Below, piece by piece: positions 8,056 to 17,489 of a stretch of 64,000 nucleotides of DNA. The first letter of the stretch is position 1. Each line of letters starts with the position of its first letter. The notes under the pieces are model-generated. The model made no database searches and was not told the DNA's origin. It was given only the letters and a program-made list of their open reading frames with translations. A program made the translations under genes and the position numbers. The DNA comes from a bacterium. GTDB lineage: Bacteria > Hydrothermota > Tepidihabitantia > Tepidihabitantales > Tepidihabitantaceae. The stretch spans positions 56,619 through 120,618 of the forward strand of contig DATJQV010000069.1 of assembly GCA_035505375.1 (NCBI GenBank), given 5' to 3'.

Positions 8056-8466
8056 TCAAGGTTGATTCGGTCTGGCCAGCTTGCGGCAGATGAACGCGGC
8101 GCCCAGCGCCTCGACGAAACTGAACGGAACCGCGATGGGCAGGATGCTGACGGGCAGAACCGAGAGATTCCCGATGACGACCCACATCATCACGTAGCCC
8201 ATCACCCACGCGATGAGCGTAGTCTGCGGCAGATTGAACCGCCGGGAAATGGCGAAGGTCGTACCTGACATCAGGAACGACCAGACCATCCACATCATCC
8301 CGTTCACCGGCTTGGACGGGAACTCAAGTCCCATGCCCCGGTAGTAGTTCTGCCACTTTGACACGAGCACGAGCTGGTTCCGCACGAACTCGCACAGCCC
8401 GACCCACAATCCCGCCACCACTACTGTCAGTATTATCTTCCCTGCACCCGTCTTCGCTTCGTTCAC
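8056..8466 (-). CDS. small multi-pass membrane protein
   Basis: This 136-residue protein has four hydrophobic segments (about residues 9-27, 52-70, 80-102 and 104-126) and a short charged C-terminal tail. It resembles no enzyme that I know. The ATG... start used here is preceded by GAGGAGAAGAA a few bases upstream, a good ribosome site, and a promoter lies at 8540-8568. It is followed at 23 nt by the R/W-rich hypothetical gene. Function unknown. Confidence 0.65.
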   Translation of the reverse strand: MNEAKTGAGKIILTVVVAGLWVGLCEFVRNQLVLVSKWQNYYRGMGLEFPSKPVNGMMWMVWSFLMSGTTFAISRRFNLPQTTLIAWVMGYVMMWVVIGNLSVLPVSILPIAVPFSFVEALGAAFICRKLARPNQP

Positions 8467-8539
8467 ATTCTTCTCCTCATCGCTTCGGTCGTCTTAAACT
8501 ATCTACGCAGAGTTCACCGCTAGACGGTATCATCGCGGG

Positions 8540-8568
8540 ATTGTAGGCAACTGCCATGGACGGGTCAA
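8540..8568 (-). promoter_or_regulatory. Promoter of the small membrane protein gene
   Basis: Minus-strand TTGACC (8568-8563), a 17-bp spacer and TACAAT (8545-8540) lie about 75 nt before the start codon at 8466. Confidence 0.6.
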
Positions 8569-8614
8569 GGACAGTATCGTCCGGCCTCGGCCGGCTCGTC
8601 GCCGCGGGCGTAAC

Positions 8615-8642
8615 TTGACTCCGCCTCGCCGCGTTCTATCCT
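8615..8642 (+). promoter_or_regulatory. Promoter of tldD
   Basis: TTGACT (8615-8620), 16-bp spacer, TATCCT (8637-8642). The transcript would have a short leader containing the GAGGAGGT ribosome site before the GTG at 8670. Confidence 0.6.
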
Positions 8643-8669
8643 GTGCAAACCAAGTTCTGAGGAGGTTGC

Positions 8670-10034
8670 GTGTTTGACGAATTGCAGAGAATGCTCGGGC
8701 TCGTCCGCGCCGACTATGCCGACCTGCGCTACGAACTCGTGCGCGAAACCAGCATCGATTTCAGCGGCCGCGAGCTGACCGGGCTGTCGGCGAGCTCGAC
8801 CGACGGCTTTGTGTGGCGCGTCCTGAAGGACGGCGGCTGGTCTCAGGTCTCGTTCACCAAACCTGAGGACGCGGAACGGGCCTGCCGCTCGGCCCTTGAG
8901 AATGCGGAAGTCCTGTCCCGCGGCGGTGCGAGGCCGGTACGGCTGGCACCGGCCCCGCCGGCCAGAGACGAATTCCACCCGAAGCTGAACGAAGACCCGC
9001 GTTCGGTTCCGATTGAGGAAAAGCTGGGACTTGTGCGGCGCTACAACGACATCGCGTTCGAGCACCCGAAGGTGGCCACGACCCAGGCCGGCTACTGGGA
9101 CCTGATCCGCGACAAGTATTTCGTGTCGACCGAGGGCGCACGCCTGCGCGAGGAACTGGTGACCGCGCGAATCCTCGGCTCGATAGTAACCAAGGAAGGC
9201 AGCCTGACTCAGACCGTGCGGTTCGGGTTCGGCGGCAGCGACGGGATGGCGCGCCTGCGCGGACGGGAAGCCGAAATGGCCGACCGCGTGAAGATATGCG
9301 TCGACCTGCTCAAAGCCGAGCCGGTCAAGGCCGGGGAGTACCGCGCGGTGCTCGACCAGTCGCTCGCCGGCGTTTTCACCCATGAGGCGTTCGGCCACTT
9401 TTCCGAGGCCGACCTCATCGAGGATTCGCCGACGATGCGCGAGAAGATGACGATCGGCGCGAAACTCGGCAACGACGTGCTCTCGATAACCGACGACCCG
9501 ACCCGACCCGGCCAGCTTGGATTCTACCGCTACGACGACGAAGGCGTGGCGGCCCGGCCCGTTACCTTAATGAAGGACGGCGTACTCACGGGCCGGCTCC
9601 ACTCACGCCGGACCGCTGCCGAGTTCGGCGAGCCGATTACCGGCCACTGCGTGGCTGAGGACTACCGCTACCCTCCCATCATCCGGATGGGCTGCATCTT
9701 CATCGAGCCGCGCGACAAGCCCAAGGATGAGCTGTTGTCCCGACTTGGCGACGGACTGTACCTCTGCAACCACATGGGCGGCCAGACTACCGGCGAGAAT
9801 TTCACTTTCGGAGCCCAGTTCGGCTACGAGGTGAAGGACGGCAAACCGGGCAAGATGCTCCGCGACATCAACATCTCGGGCAACCTGTATGCAACCCTGA
9901 AGAACATCAGCGCGGTGGGGAATGACCTGACCCTGCGCGAGGTCGGCGGTTGCGGCAAGGGACAGACGAACAACCGGTCCTGCAACGGCGCGCCCCACGT
10001 GCTCGTGGAAAGCCTGGTAGTGGGAGGCAGATAA
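8670..10034 (+). CDS. tldD: TldD metalloprotease subunit
   Basis: This 454-residue protein matches TldD, the catalytic subunit of the TldD/TldE zinc protease that cleaves unfolded peptides and matures some modified peptides in E. coli. The zinc motif THEAFGHFSE (HExxxH) lies near residues 236-245, and the conserved C-terminal phrase GGQTTGENFTFGAQFGY follows around 370-386. The GTG start at 8670 has a strong GAGGAGGT site. The stop overlaps the start of tldE in TAATG, so the two are translationally coupled and presumably made in equal amounts. No precursor-peptide gene is visible next to them. Confidence 0.93.
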   Translation: MFDELQRMLGLVRADYADLRYELVRETSIDFSGRELTGLSASSTDGFVWRVLKDGGWSQVSFTKPEDAERACRSALENAEVLSRGGARPVRLAPAPPARDEFHPKLNEDPRSVPIEEKLGLVRRYNDIAFEHPKVATTQAGYWDLIRDKYFVSTEGARLREELVTARILGSIVTKEGSLTQTVRFGFGGSDGMARLRGREAEMADRVKICVDLLKAEPVKAGEYRAVLDQSLAGVFTHEAFGHFSEADLIEDSPTMREKMTIGAKLGNDVLSITDDPTRPGQLGFYRYDDEGVAARPVTLMKDGVLTGRLHSRRTAAEFGEPITGHCVAEDYRYPPIIRMGCIFIEPRDKPKDELLSRLGDGLYLCNHMGGQTTGENFTFGAQFGYEVKDGKPGKMLRDINISGNLYATLKNISAVGNDLTLREVGGCGKGQTNNRSCNGAPHVLVESLVVGGR

Positions 10035-11320
10035 TGGAACGACTGCTGGAAATCGCCCGCAAGAATGCCGATGCCGCGACCGTGTTCGGCACGAGCGACA
10101 CAAGTGACGGGGTGGAGTTCGAGAACGGCCGGCTCAAGGCCGCGGACACCAGTCTCAGTTCCGGCACGGCGCTGACCCTGGTCAAGGAAGGGAAGCAAGG
10201 GCTCGCATACACTCGCAACCTGATTGACCGCGAAGGCCTTGTGCGCGACGCCCTGGCCGCACTGGCCGGCGGAGTCGAGGCTCCCGGCGAACTGCCGAAG
10301 CCGGTGAAGCTGCCGAAGCTCGCCACGGCGCAGGAGGCTGCCGGCGGCAATGCGGCGCTGGCCGAGGAATGCCGCCGGATGACCGAGTGGCTGTCAGGAC
10401 GGGTGAAGGGCCAGGTCAACGTGATGGCTGCCCACAGCACCCGCGACCTGCGCGTAATGACGAGCAGCGGCGTGGATGCGTCCACGCATCAGACGAGTTA
10501 CTTCGCCATGGCCGGTGTCCTGTACCCCGGCTCCTACTCGGGAGTCAGGCGCGTACTCTCTGCCAAGGCACCGGTCCCGTTTGCCGAAGAAGACCTCCGG
10601 TTCATTGCCGACATCTACAACGCGTCGGAAAAGGAGGCGAAGGGTGTCTCCGGTAGAACCCGTGTGCTCTTCCTGCCGAACGCCGTCTTCGCGCTGGCCT
10701 GGCGCCTGCTCACGGCGACCAACGCCCGCTTCGTGTACGAAAAGGTGTCGCCGCTCGCCGGCCGCATCGGCGAGCAGGTGCTCAGCGACAGGCTGACACT
10801 CAAGGACGAGCCCTTGAACGACAGCCTGCCCGGCGCGCGCTCACTCGACGACGAAGGCACGCCCTGTCGCGACCTGGCACTGTTCGAGCATGGTGTGCTG
10901 AAGAGCTTCTACAATGACCGGTTCTACGCACATAAGACGGGCGCGGCGCCGACCGGGCACGGATATCGTGGCGGAATCACTTCGCCGCCGTCGCCGTCGC
11001 TCGAGCACGCCACGATTTCCCCCGGCGAGCACTCGCTCGCGCAGATGGTGAAGCTCCTCGGTCGTGGGGTCATCGCATCCGACGTGATGGGAGCGCACTC
11101 CGGCAACCGTCTCCACGGCGACTACTCGGTCGGGCTTGCACCCGGGCTCTGGGTCGAGGACGGTAAGATTGTCGGCGTGGTCAAGGACTCGATGGTTTCA
11201 GGTAACGTCTACGAAGACATGAAGAATGTCGTCGCGGTCGAGGACACCGTCCACGACGCGCCGATGGGTCGGTTCCCGGCCCTGTTGCTCGACAACATCA
11301 GCTTCACGACCCGCGGCTAG
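10034..11320 (+). CDS. tldE: TldE/PmbA metalloprotease partner subunit
   Basis: This 428-residue protein is the TldE (PmbA) partner of TldD. It has the same fold but lacks the HExxxH zinc motif, as expected for the non-catalytic subunit. Typical family phrases include GVEFENGRLKAADTSLSSG near the start and the C-terminal GAHSGNRLHGDYSVGLAPGLWVEDGKIV region. The ATG at 10034 overlaps the tldD stop codon by one base. The frame is open further upstream from 9950, but that part lies inside tldD. The transcript ends at a strong hairpin at 11338-11361. Confidence 0.92.
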   Translation: MERLLEIARKNADAATVFGTSDTSDGVEFENGRLKAADTSLSSGTALTLVKEGKQGLAYTRNLIDREGLVRDALAALAGGVEAPGELPKPVKLPKLATAQEAAGGNAALAEECRRMTEWLSGRVKGQVNVMAAHSTRDLRVMTSSGVDASTHQTSYFAMAGVLYPGSYSGVRRVLSAKAPVPFAEEDLRFIADIYNASEKEAKGVSGRTRVLFLPNAVFALAWRLLTATNARFVYEKVSPLAGRIGEQVLSDRLTLKDEPLNDSLPGARSLDDEGTPCRDLALFEHGVLKSFYNDRFYAHKTGAAPTGHGYRGGITSPPSPSLEHATISPGEHSLAQMVKLLGRGVIASDVMGAHSGNRLHGDYSVGLAPGLWVEDGKIVGVVKDSMVSGNVYEDMKNVVAVEDTVHDAPMGRFPALLLDNISFTTRG

Positions 11321-11337
11321 TATCCGTTCTCGATAGC

Positions 11338-11361
11338 AAGGGGCGGCACGCGCCGCCCCTT
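11338..11361 (+). terminator. Hairpin terminator after tldDE
   Basis: A 10-bp perfect stem AAGGGGCGGC / GCCGCCCCTT with loop ACGC is followed by a C/T-rich tail (CCCTTCCCT). The same stem recurs downstream of two other genes (21949-21968 and 24660-24683). Confidence 0.75.
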
Positions 11362-11456
11362 CCCTTCCCTCCGCACGTCTGACTTCTTACATCTAGCTTC
11401 TGACTTCTGACTCCGTCTGAAAACTCACTCTATCCCTCGATCATTCCATCCCTCTC

Positions 11457-13838
11457 CTAGAACACGTGGCCGCTGTGCATGACCAGGTTCCAACCGTCAG
11501 GCGTGAACCCGACATCTACGCCCACAATCTGGCTCTCGTTTGGTCCGAAGCTGAAACTCGGCCCGAACCCAACCGATGGATGGAAGCCGCCCAAGTTCAT
11601 CCGGCTGAATGAAGGCTGAAACTGGCCGAAGTCAGCAAAGACCACGCCGCTCACAAGTGACCATATCGGAAACCGGTATTCCAGTTGCCCGATGACCGAT
11701 GCCCGGTCGCGGAACCGGAAAGGCATGTAGCCGCGTCCCAGCGTGTCCCCGCCGAACTCGGGCAGGTAGTAGAATGGCACGTCCCCGAACGCCTGCTGGC
11801 ACAGCAGCCTGCCCGCCAGGATGTGCCTGTGCGCGGCTGACACATATCCCCTCGCGTCGAAGATAACCTTCTCGAAACTGTGGCTGTTCGGCAGCAGCTT
11901 GGGCGCAACCTGCGCGCCGAGACCGACATAGTGGCCGTACCACGGATTGTCCTGATGGTCCCGAGTATCGTGGGCCAGGGTCAGCGTCAATGCAATCTCG
12001 TTTCCCCCGTTGTGTCCGGCCAACGTGTCGGGCAAGACCTGGCCTGCTCCCGGCAATGTGACGGTGTGCTGACCGTCATCACCAATCAGTTTCGTGTCAT
12101 TTCGTGTCTTCGTGGCTCCGATGTCGGTTCCGGGATAGGGGCGGACCGCCGTCTGGTCGAATACAAGGTAGCTCAGTGCCTTCCACGGTCCGGAAATCCG
12201 CATCCTGCTGCTGGCCCACTCTCTGAAGATGAAATTCGAGTACTCAGTCGTCTCGTCCAGTCGCGTGTCGTTGCCGAGGCCGTAGAACAGCCGGTTCTCG
12301 TCGTCAAAGTGCATGCCGGCGCGCAGCGCCGTGCGCGGAATGGGGCTGGGCAGGTCGAGCACCGTGTTCGCGAACCACATATTGCGGATGCTGTACATGA
12401 AGTCGGCCTCGGCAGTGATGCCGGTTCGGAGGAAATCGTAGTCGGTCGCGGTCCCGCCGGCCATCCACGACAGCAGCGGGTCCCAGTAGGGATAACCCAG
12501 GTACGAAAGCGAGTTCTCGCGGAACCGGCTCTCGCAGTCTGCGCACACCCGCCCGTTCTGCACCACAGTCTGGCCGTGCAGCATCACTCGCTCGATTCGG
12601 TTCGCGCTCAGCTCTCCCGTGTCAACCGAACCGCGCATGAAGACGAGGTTGGCACGATACCCGGGCGCAACTCGACCCAGCTCATTCTCTCGGCCAAGCT
12701 TCCTCGCATTGACGGCCGTCGCGGCAGTAATGACCACCGGGCGCGGAACCCCGACGATCTCGAATATCCGCATCTCAGCAAGAACGTCATCGCCGCAGTG
12801 GGTCTCGTGTGATTCCGGGAAGTCGGTGCCGATGCAGAGCGGCACGCCCGCCTTCGACGCATGCCTGATGGCATACTGCATGTGTACGCCCTCTGACGGC
12901 GTGCGCCTGAACCCGGCCCAGAAAGCCGGAGTCAAGTAGACGCCGCGCGCGGCCATCGCCACAAACAGACTCTCGGTCACAGTCTCGAATCCCTGCTCGA
13001 TGCCATCCGCTCCGGCGTTGACCATGTCAAGCGCTTCCGATTGCGAACCCACCCGGGCAAACACCCTGAGCGCGTGCCGGTGCGCTTCGGCAATCGCTGC
13101 GCGCGCGACCTCCAGCTTCAACCGCGGAACCCTCCGCACCGAAAATGGGGACTGTACCGCAGCGAACTCGGTGAGCTGCTCCGAGGGACTGTCCCCTTTT
13201 TCGCCCTCCCCATCATAGACAATCGCGATGAAGTCCACACCCTCGCTTGCCATTGCCGCGACCTTCTTGCGCACTGCCGCTGTGTCGTTCGTCTGGAACG
13301 TTGCCAAGTCAATCAGATCATGCTCGCCCCTGTATGTCGTGCCGGCCGGATGGCCACCGGGTGCGGTTATCTGCGGCCCGGAGAAATAGAGCTCGGGCCC
13401 GGTGATTCTCCCCTTGTCCAAGGCTGCCCGCAGCCCTTGGTAAGCGGAGAGTGAACCACCCATGTCAGCTATCGTGGTCACGCCATTCAGCAACAAGTGC
13501 CGGCGGCTGCTAGCGAAAGCCGACATCGCCTCGGCCTCCAGCCTGCCCCGACCGTATCTCTCGAGGTTGTCAGTGTATGGTTTCGGTGGCTCCATGAAGT
13601 GACAGTGACCATCAATCAACCCGGGCATGACCGTAGCGTCGGTGGCGTCTATCGTCTCAGCGCCGGCCGGAATAACGAACCCGCTTTCCTCGACCGCCGC
13701 TATCCGACCGTCCTCGACAACTATCACCCGACTGCCGATGAACCTCTCCCCGTCGAACACGTTCCCGGCACGAATGTACGTAGCCCCATCCCCGGCGGCT
13801 CCGAGCAACGCAACTACAGCCAGAATCGAGACTGTCAT
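11457..13838 (-). CDS. amidohydrolase fused to a C-terminal Omp85/BamA-like beta-barrel
   Basis: This 793-residue protein starts with a hydrophobic leader. Residues 20-430 are a cyclic amidohydrolase (imidazolonepropionase/prolidase-like) with the metal motif DGHCHF near residue 77 and IGTDFPESH near 338. The other two usual metal histidines are not kept: the beta-5 position reads FARVGS and the beta-6 motif reads IEQG instead of IEHG, so activity is uncertain. Residues about 440-793 resemble an outer-membrane barrel of the Omp85 family: the phrase GGDTLGRGY (about 694-702) matches the L6 GG...LRGY motif, followed by RFRDRASVIGQLEYRFPIW and VVFADFG, and the chain ends in Phe. No POTRA domain is evident. 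Two repeat-derived inserts lie in the coding sequence (13141-13204 and 12089-12120). It would sit in the outer membrane with the enzyme domain outside or in the periplasm. Confidence 0.82.
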   Translation of the reverse strand: MTVSILAVVALLGAAGDGATYIRAGNVFDGERFIGSRVIVVEDGRIAAVEESGFVIPAGAETIDATDATVMPGLIDGHCHFMEPPKPYTDNLERYGRGRLEAEAMSAFASSRRHLLLNGVTTIADMGGSLSAYQGLRAALDKGRITGPELYFSGPQITAPGGHPAGTTYRGEHDLIDLATFQTNDTAAVRKKVAAMASEGVDFIAIVYDGEGEKGDSPSEQLTEFAAVQSPFSVRRVPRLKLEVARAAIAEAHRHALRVFARVGSQSEALDMVNAGADGIEQGFETVTESLFVAMAARGVYLTPAFWAGFRRTPSEGVHMQYAIRHASKAGVPLCIGTDFPESHETHCGDDVLAEMRIFEIVGVPRPVVITAATAVNARKLGRENELGRVAPGYRANLVFMRGSVDTGELSANRIERVMLHGQTVVQNGRVCADCESRFRENSLSYLGYPYWDPLLSWMAGGTATDYDFLRTGITAEADFMYSIRNMWFANTVLDLPSPIPRTALRAGMHFDDENRLFYGLGNDTRLDETTEYSNFIFREWASSRMRISGPWKALSYLVFDQTAVRPYPGTDIGATKTRNDTKLIGDDGQHTVTLPGAGQVLPDTLAGHNGGNEIALTLTLAHDTRDHQDNPWYGHYVGLGAQVAPKLLPNSHSFEKVIFDARGYVSAAHRHILAGRLLCQQAFGDVPFYYLPEFGGDTLGRGYMPFRFRDRASVIGQLEYRFPIWSLVSGVVFADFGQFQPSFSRMNLGGFHPSVGFGPSFSFGPNESQIVGVDVGFTPDGWNLVMHSGHVF
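12089..12120 (-). repeat. CACGAAATGACACGA-type repeat inside the amidohydrolase-barrel gene
   Basis: The codons for ATKTRNDTK (about residues 574-582, in the barrel part) consist of CACGAAGACACGAAATGACACG-type words, the same family as the CACAAAGGCACAAAGACACG element at 36727-36812. Reading frame is kept, and the insert probably lies in a surface loop. Confidence 0.6.
13141..13204 (-). repeat. REP-like palindromic element inside the amidohydrolase-barrel gene
   Basis: The arms GAAAATGGGGACTGT and GGGACTGTCCCCTTTTTC face each other and enclose about 30 bp. It encodes residues of about 212-232 (including KGDSPSEQLTEFAAVQSPFS) without breaking the frame. Closely related elements lie in the methyltransferase gene (36116-36198) and in pyrR (57883-57941). 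Confidence 0.75.
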
Positions 13839-13994
13839 ATCACCCGGACCTCACAATCTGCAATCGACAATCGAAAATCTGAAATCCCGCGTTGCGGCGC
13901 CATGCCCGATGATACGAACCGTCAAGTCACCGGAAACCACAGTCAGCGCCCTTGGCAGACGGTACTTAGTGTTGTCTCACCACGACCCTTCGCA

Positions 13995-16736
13995 CTACTT
14001 TCGCGGAAGTTGGTTCGCCGTGGACACCACATCATAGTCAACGCCTAAGGCGTGCTTGAAGTGCGCCTCGCCACACCTGACTTTGCGTACCTCCTCCTGC
14101 CTGGCATGCGCGGGCCAACCGGGGTCCTTGGTCTCGCGCACGAGATACAGCCGTGGGTCGGCTGTAGGCTCTCCTGTCGAATCACGGGACTCCCAGACTA
14201 TGGCCCAGTCCGGGTTGTACTCGCCAACCGGCGTCTGGACCTTGAACCACTTTGGCAGCTTCACATAGAGCTTGACCTGGTCCATCCCGTCGAGGTCTTC
14301 TGCGAACTTGCGCTCGATGTCCGACTCGAAGACAACCCGGTCATACAGGCTGGACTCGCCAGCCGGAACCGTGTTGTCTTCCCACGCTGCGACCTCCTCG
14401 TCATCGTAGAACAGCTTCATGTCGTACCATGTGCCGTCCTTCAGGTACTTGATGCCGGCGACCAGCATGTCAGCCAACCTAGCCATGATGATGCGCACTG
14501 CCACTGTGGCGAACTCGTGCGGATTGTCTACCGCCGCCTGCTTCTGTGCCGTGCGCCGGAGGACAGCCAGCAACGTCCCTCGCGTCATTCTGACTGGTGG
14601 TGTCATCCCCTCCAGTAACTCCGACATCTTGGCCACGAGGTTGGGCAGCGGATAACGACCGGACAAATCAACAAGCGTCTGTGCTCCACTCGTCACCAGC
14701 GATCGGAACTCGTCTCCCTGTCCTACTTTCTCGGCTTTCAGTTCTACCTTGGTTATGGCGATCCGCGGCCTGCGAATTACAACTTGGTCTAGCTCTGCAA
14801 CGACTTCGGAGATAAGTCGCTCCGTATCAATGCCAACGCTGTACCGGGTCTTGTGCTTGATCTGCTCCCAAAGCTCCTTGAACTCCGGCTTCAGCATGTG
14901 CGCCTTGCGCAGCTTGGCCACGGTCCGACGCCGGGCATTCGGCGGCTTGGGCGGAAGGCCATCCTTGCCATACTCCTCTTCGGTCTCGCGCTGCAGGCTC
15001 GCCACGTACTTCTCGTAGCTCTCGTTCGCCACGACCGTCAGCACGTTCACGTCCTCATCCCGTACACGCTCTCCGGCCTGATTCACCGCCAGTCGCACGC
15101 CCCGTCCGACCTCTTGTCGCTTCTTGATCTCCGACGCGGTCTGGTTGAGCGTGCATATCTGGAACACGTTCGGGTTGTCCCAGCCCTCGCGCAAGGCCGA
15201 ATGCGAGAAGATGAAACTGACCTGCTTGCGCCGCCTGGCCTCCTCGCTGTCCTCTGGCAACGGGAACGACAGCAGCGACTCCTTGTCCTTCATTATCAGG
15301 TCGTAGGCTTCCTCGTCCGCCTTGGACCTGCCCGACGTCGAGTCCTGCAACTCTATGTCGCCGCCCCGATGCCGGCGCTGGGCGAAGTACGCAGCCTGCA
15401 CGTCCTCCACCTTCGTGTCGCGCCAGTCAGGATGCTCAGCCTTTAGCCGCTCGAACGTCTGGTTGAACAGCCTGCGGATGACGCCATTCTCGCTCTGGTA
15501 GTTGTCCACGCGGTCAATGAAGAATAGCGAAAGCACCTTAATACCCTTGTCCCGGAGCCGGCGCTGCTTCCGGAAGTGCTCCTTAATCGTATCCTCGATC
15601 TGGGCCGCGAAGATGGCCTCGCGGTCCGCGCCTTGCGACTCGCCCGGCTTCAACTCAATGCCGTTCCCGAACCGGACATACCGGCTCGTTATCTCATCGA
15701 CTGCGAACCCGGCATAGTCATCCCGGCCCGTCAGTTCCTTCAGGTTGTCGTCCGGCCGGACCGTGAGGACCTTCTCCTTGACCGACTTGTCGGCCATCAG
15801 CCTCTGCACGGCAATGCGGGCCGACAGCCGGGTCTTCTCGGTGCGGATGCCCTCAAGTCGCAGGTAGGGCAGATTGGCGTCGTCTATCTGCTCGACGCCC
15901 GCCACCTCGATTCGTTTCACCAGGCCCTGCCGGTACGCCTCGAAAGGCGTCAGGCGGTGGACGAGGTTGTATGGATTCCGGTGCGTGGCGCTGTAGCGCA
16001 GGGCAAACAGCGGGTCAAGCGCAGCCAGTGACCGCACGCTCAACTCGCTCTCCATGTTCTGCGGCTCATCGAGAATGAGAATCGGTCTTGCCGCCTGAAT
16101 CATGTGCAGCGGCACTTCTCCGCTCAACTGGTCCCGGCTCTGCCGAATCACGTTCGAGGTCTTGTTGAACGAGTCTATGGTCATCACCATGAACTCGACC
16201 GAGTCCGACACCGCGAACTGTCGCACCTGTGCCAAGCTGGCCGAGTCGTAGACGCTGAATCGGTACGGTACGTTCTGATAGAGGTCGCGCAAATGCGTCC
16301 GGGTGACCTCAAACGTCTTGAGCACGCCCTCGCGGATGGCCACTGACGGCACGACCACGACGAACTTCCTCATTCCGTATCGGTGGTACAACTCCAACGC
16401 TGTTCTGATGTAAACGTACGTCTTGCCCGTGCCGGTCTCCATCTCGACCGAGAAGTTCCCGAACCGAGCCTGCTTCGGCCCGGACACGGCCTCAATCGAC
16501 TCCTCTATCAACTCCAGCCGCTCGTCCGGCTTCAGCCCGTTCACGACCTGCACCTTCTGCAGGTTGGCGAGCACCGCAGCCTCGTCCAACTCCAGCCGGT
16601 TCGGTACGGCAGGGAAAGTCGCACCCAACTCGAACGACAGGTCCTTCTCCACGCGCATCTGGCCCTCGAACAGATCAACCACCGCGGCTATGGCCTGAAG
16701 TTGGTATTCCTGATTGGCGTCGAAGCGGAAGAGCAC
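13995..16736 (-). CDS. res: type III restriction enzyme, Res subunit
   Basis: This 913-residue protein is the restriction and helicase subunit of a type III system. It has Walker A ETGTGKTYVYIRT near residue 80, a DEAD-like box LILDEPQNME near 215, and helicase motifs V/VI around REGWDNPNVFQICTLNQT and RQEVGRGVRLAVNQ (about residues 520-550). The C-terminal part carries a likely PD-(D/E)XK nuclease core, YNPDWAIVW followed by LVRETKD. The GTG start at 16736 is preceded by GAGGGG. Res cleaves DNA between two inverted unmethylated sites in complex with Mod. Its mod gene lies 2.5 kb upstream, separated by an inserted cassette of three genes. Confidence 0.92.
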   Translation of the reverse strand: MLFRFDANQEYQLQAIAAVVDLFEGQMRVEKDLSFELGATFPAVPNRLELDEAAVLANLQKVQVVNGLKPDERLELIEESIEAVSGPKQARFGNFSVEMETGTGKTYVYIRTALELYHRYGMRKFVVVVPSVAIREGVLKTFEVTRTHLRDLYQNVPYRFSVYDSASLAQVRQFAVSDSVEFMVMTIDSFNKTSNVIRQSRDQLSGEVPLHMIQAARPILILDEPQNMESELSVRSLAALDPLFALRYSATHRNPYNLVHRLTPFEAYRQGLVKRIEVAGVEQIDDANLPYLRLEGIRTEKTRLSARIAVQRLMADKSVKEKVLTVRPDDNLKELTGRDDYAGFAVDEITSRYVRFGNGIELKPGESQGADREAIFAAQIEDTIKEHFRKQRRLRDKGIKVLSLFFIDRVDNYQSENGVIRRLFNQTFERLKAEHPDWRDTKVEDVQAAYFAQRRHRGGDIELQDSTSGRSKADEEAYDLIMKDKESLLSFPLPEDSEEARRRKQVSFIFSHSALREGWDNPNVFQICTLNQTASEIKKRQEVGRGVRLAVNQAGERVRDEDVNVLTVVANESYEKYVASLQRETEEEYGKDGLPPKPPNARRRTVAKLRKAHMLKPEFKELWEQIKHKTRYSVGIDTERLISEVVAELDQVVIRRPRIAITKVELKAEKVGQGDEFRSLVTSGAQTLVDLSGRYPLPNLVAKMSELLEGMTPPVRMTRGTLLAVLRRTAQKQAAVDNPHEFATVAVRIIMARLADMLVAGIKYLKDGTWYDMKLFYDDEEVAAWEDNTVPAGESSLYDRVVFESDIERKFAEDLDGMDQVKLYVKLPKWFKVQTPVGEYNPDWAIVWESRDSTGEPTADPRLYLVRETKDPGWPAHARQEEVRKVRCGEAHFKHALGVDYDVVSTANQLPRK

Positions 16737-16820
16737 TATCGCCCCTCAGCGCCTGCCGCTTGAACGAAACGCCTTCGCGTTCGTGCCAGAATTGGTGTTT
16801 GTCAGGCTGATAGAGGCGAC

Positions 16821-17489
16821 CTAGTCTTCGGGCTTGTTTTCCCACGCGCTGCGAACGCGCTTGAAGTGCTCGATTCGTTCCTTCACCTTGCCAATCTCAC
16901 GAGGATAGAACTCCAGCAAAGCGTCACAGAGTTGGAGCATCCACTTCCTCCGCGAGTAACCCTCGTTGACCTTGATCACGTTGGCGTTGGCGATTTGGAC
17001 CTGACCCCAGCCTAACGCGCCGAGGGTCAGGCAGTCCCAGGACAGAAACTCGATGGGGACGAAGTGCACTTCCTCCGCACGGAAACGCACGTCGGTCACG
17101 GCGTACTTAACCAGCAACAAGACGAAGTAGTTGTGGTCGTCCTCGTAGAACCGAGCCAAACGCTCGACCGACGTAAGGTTGGGCATGTTGAACTGCGTCC
17201 CGAGCCGATGGGTCTTAACGTCAACGACATGGTAGAAGCCGTCGCAGTCCTTGAATGCCAGGTCGGCCATGGCTCGACGGGCGAACTGAGCCGAGTACTC
17301 CGCGCAGTGCTTGCCCAGCAGCGTCTGGAACTGCTCAGACAAGATGTTCTGGATGGCGTCACCTACCGCCCGCGTGCTTTCTGCGGTCCGTGGCGACAGG
17401 AAATCGGGCTGCGAGTTAAGCAACTTGACGACGGCTCTCTCGATCCGACGGTGCTCCTGCGGGGCGAACACCTTACTTCTTTCCATCAT
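16821..17489 (-). CDS. type II restriction endonuclease (PD-(D/E)XK type)
   Basis: This is a 222-residue protein starting at the ATG at 17489, with AAGGAG four bases upstream; a second ATG one codon later is equally possible. The segment MADLAFKDCDGFYHVVDVKTHRLG (read as D...D-V-K-T) is a good PD-(D/E)XK nuclease core, the catalytic site of most type II restriction enzymes. The start overlaps the end of the DNA methyltransferase gene by 17 nt, the usual layout of a type II R-M pair, so it probably cuts the site the methyltransferase protects. Recognition sequence unknown. The open frame continues upstream to 17780 only as an overlap of the methyltransferase gene. Confidence 0.8.
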   Translation of the reverse strand: MMERSKVFAPQEHRRIERAVVKLLNSQPDFLSPRTAESTRAVGDAIQNILSEQFQTLLGKHCAEYSAQFARRAMADLAFKDCDGFYHVVDVKTHRLGTQFNMPNLTSVERLARFYEDDHNYFVLLLVKYAVTDVRFRAEEVHFVPIEFLSWDCLTLGALGWGQVQIANANVIKVNEGYSRRKWMLQLCDALLEFYPREIGKVKERIEHFKRVRSAWENKPED

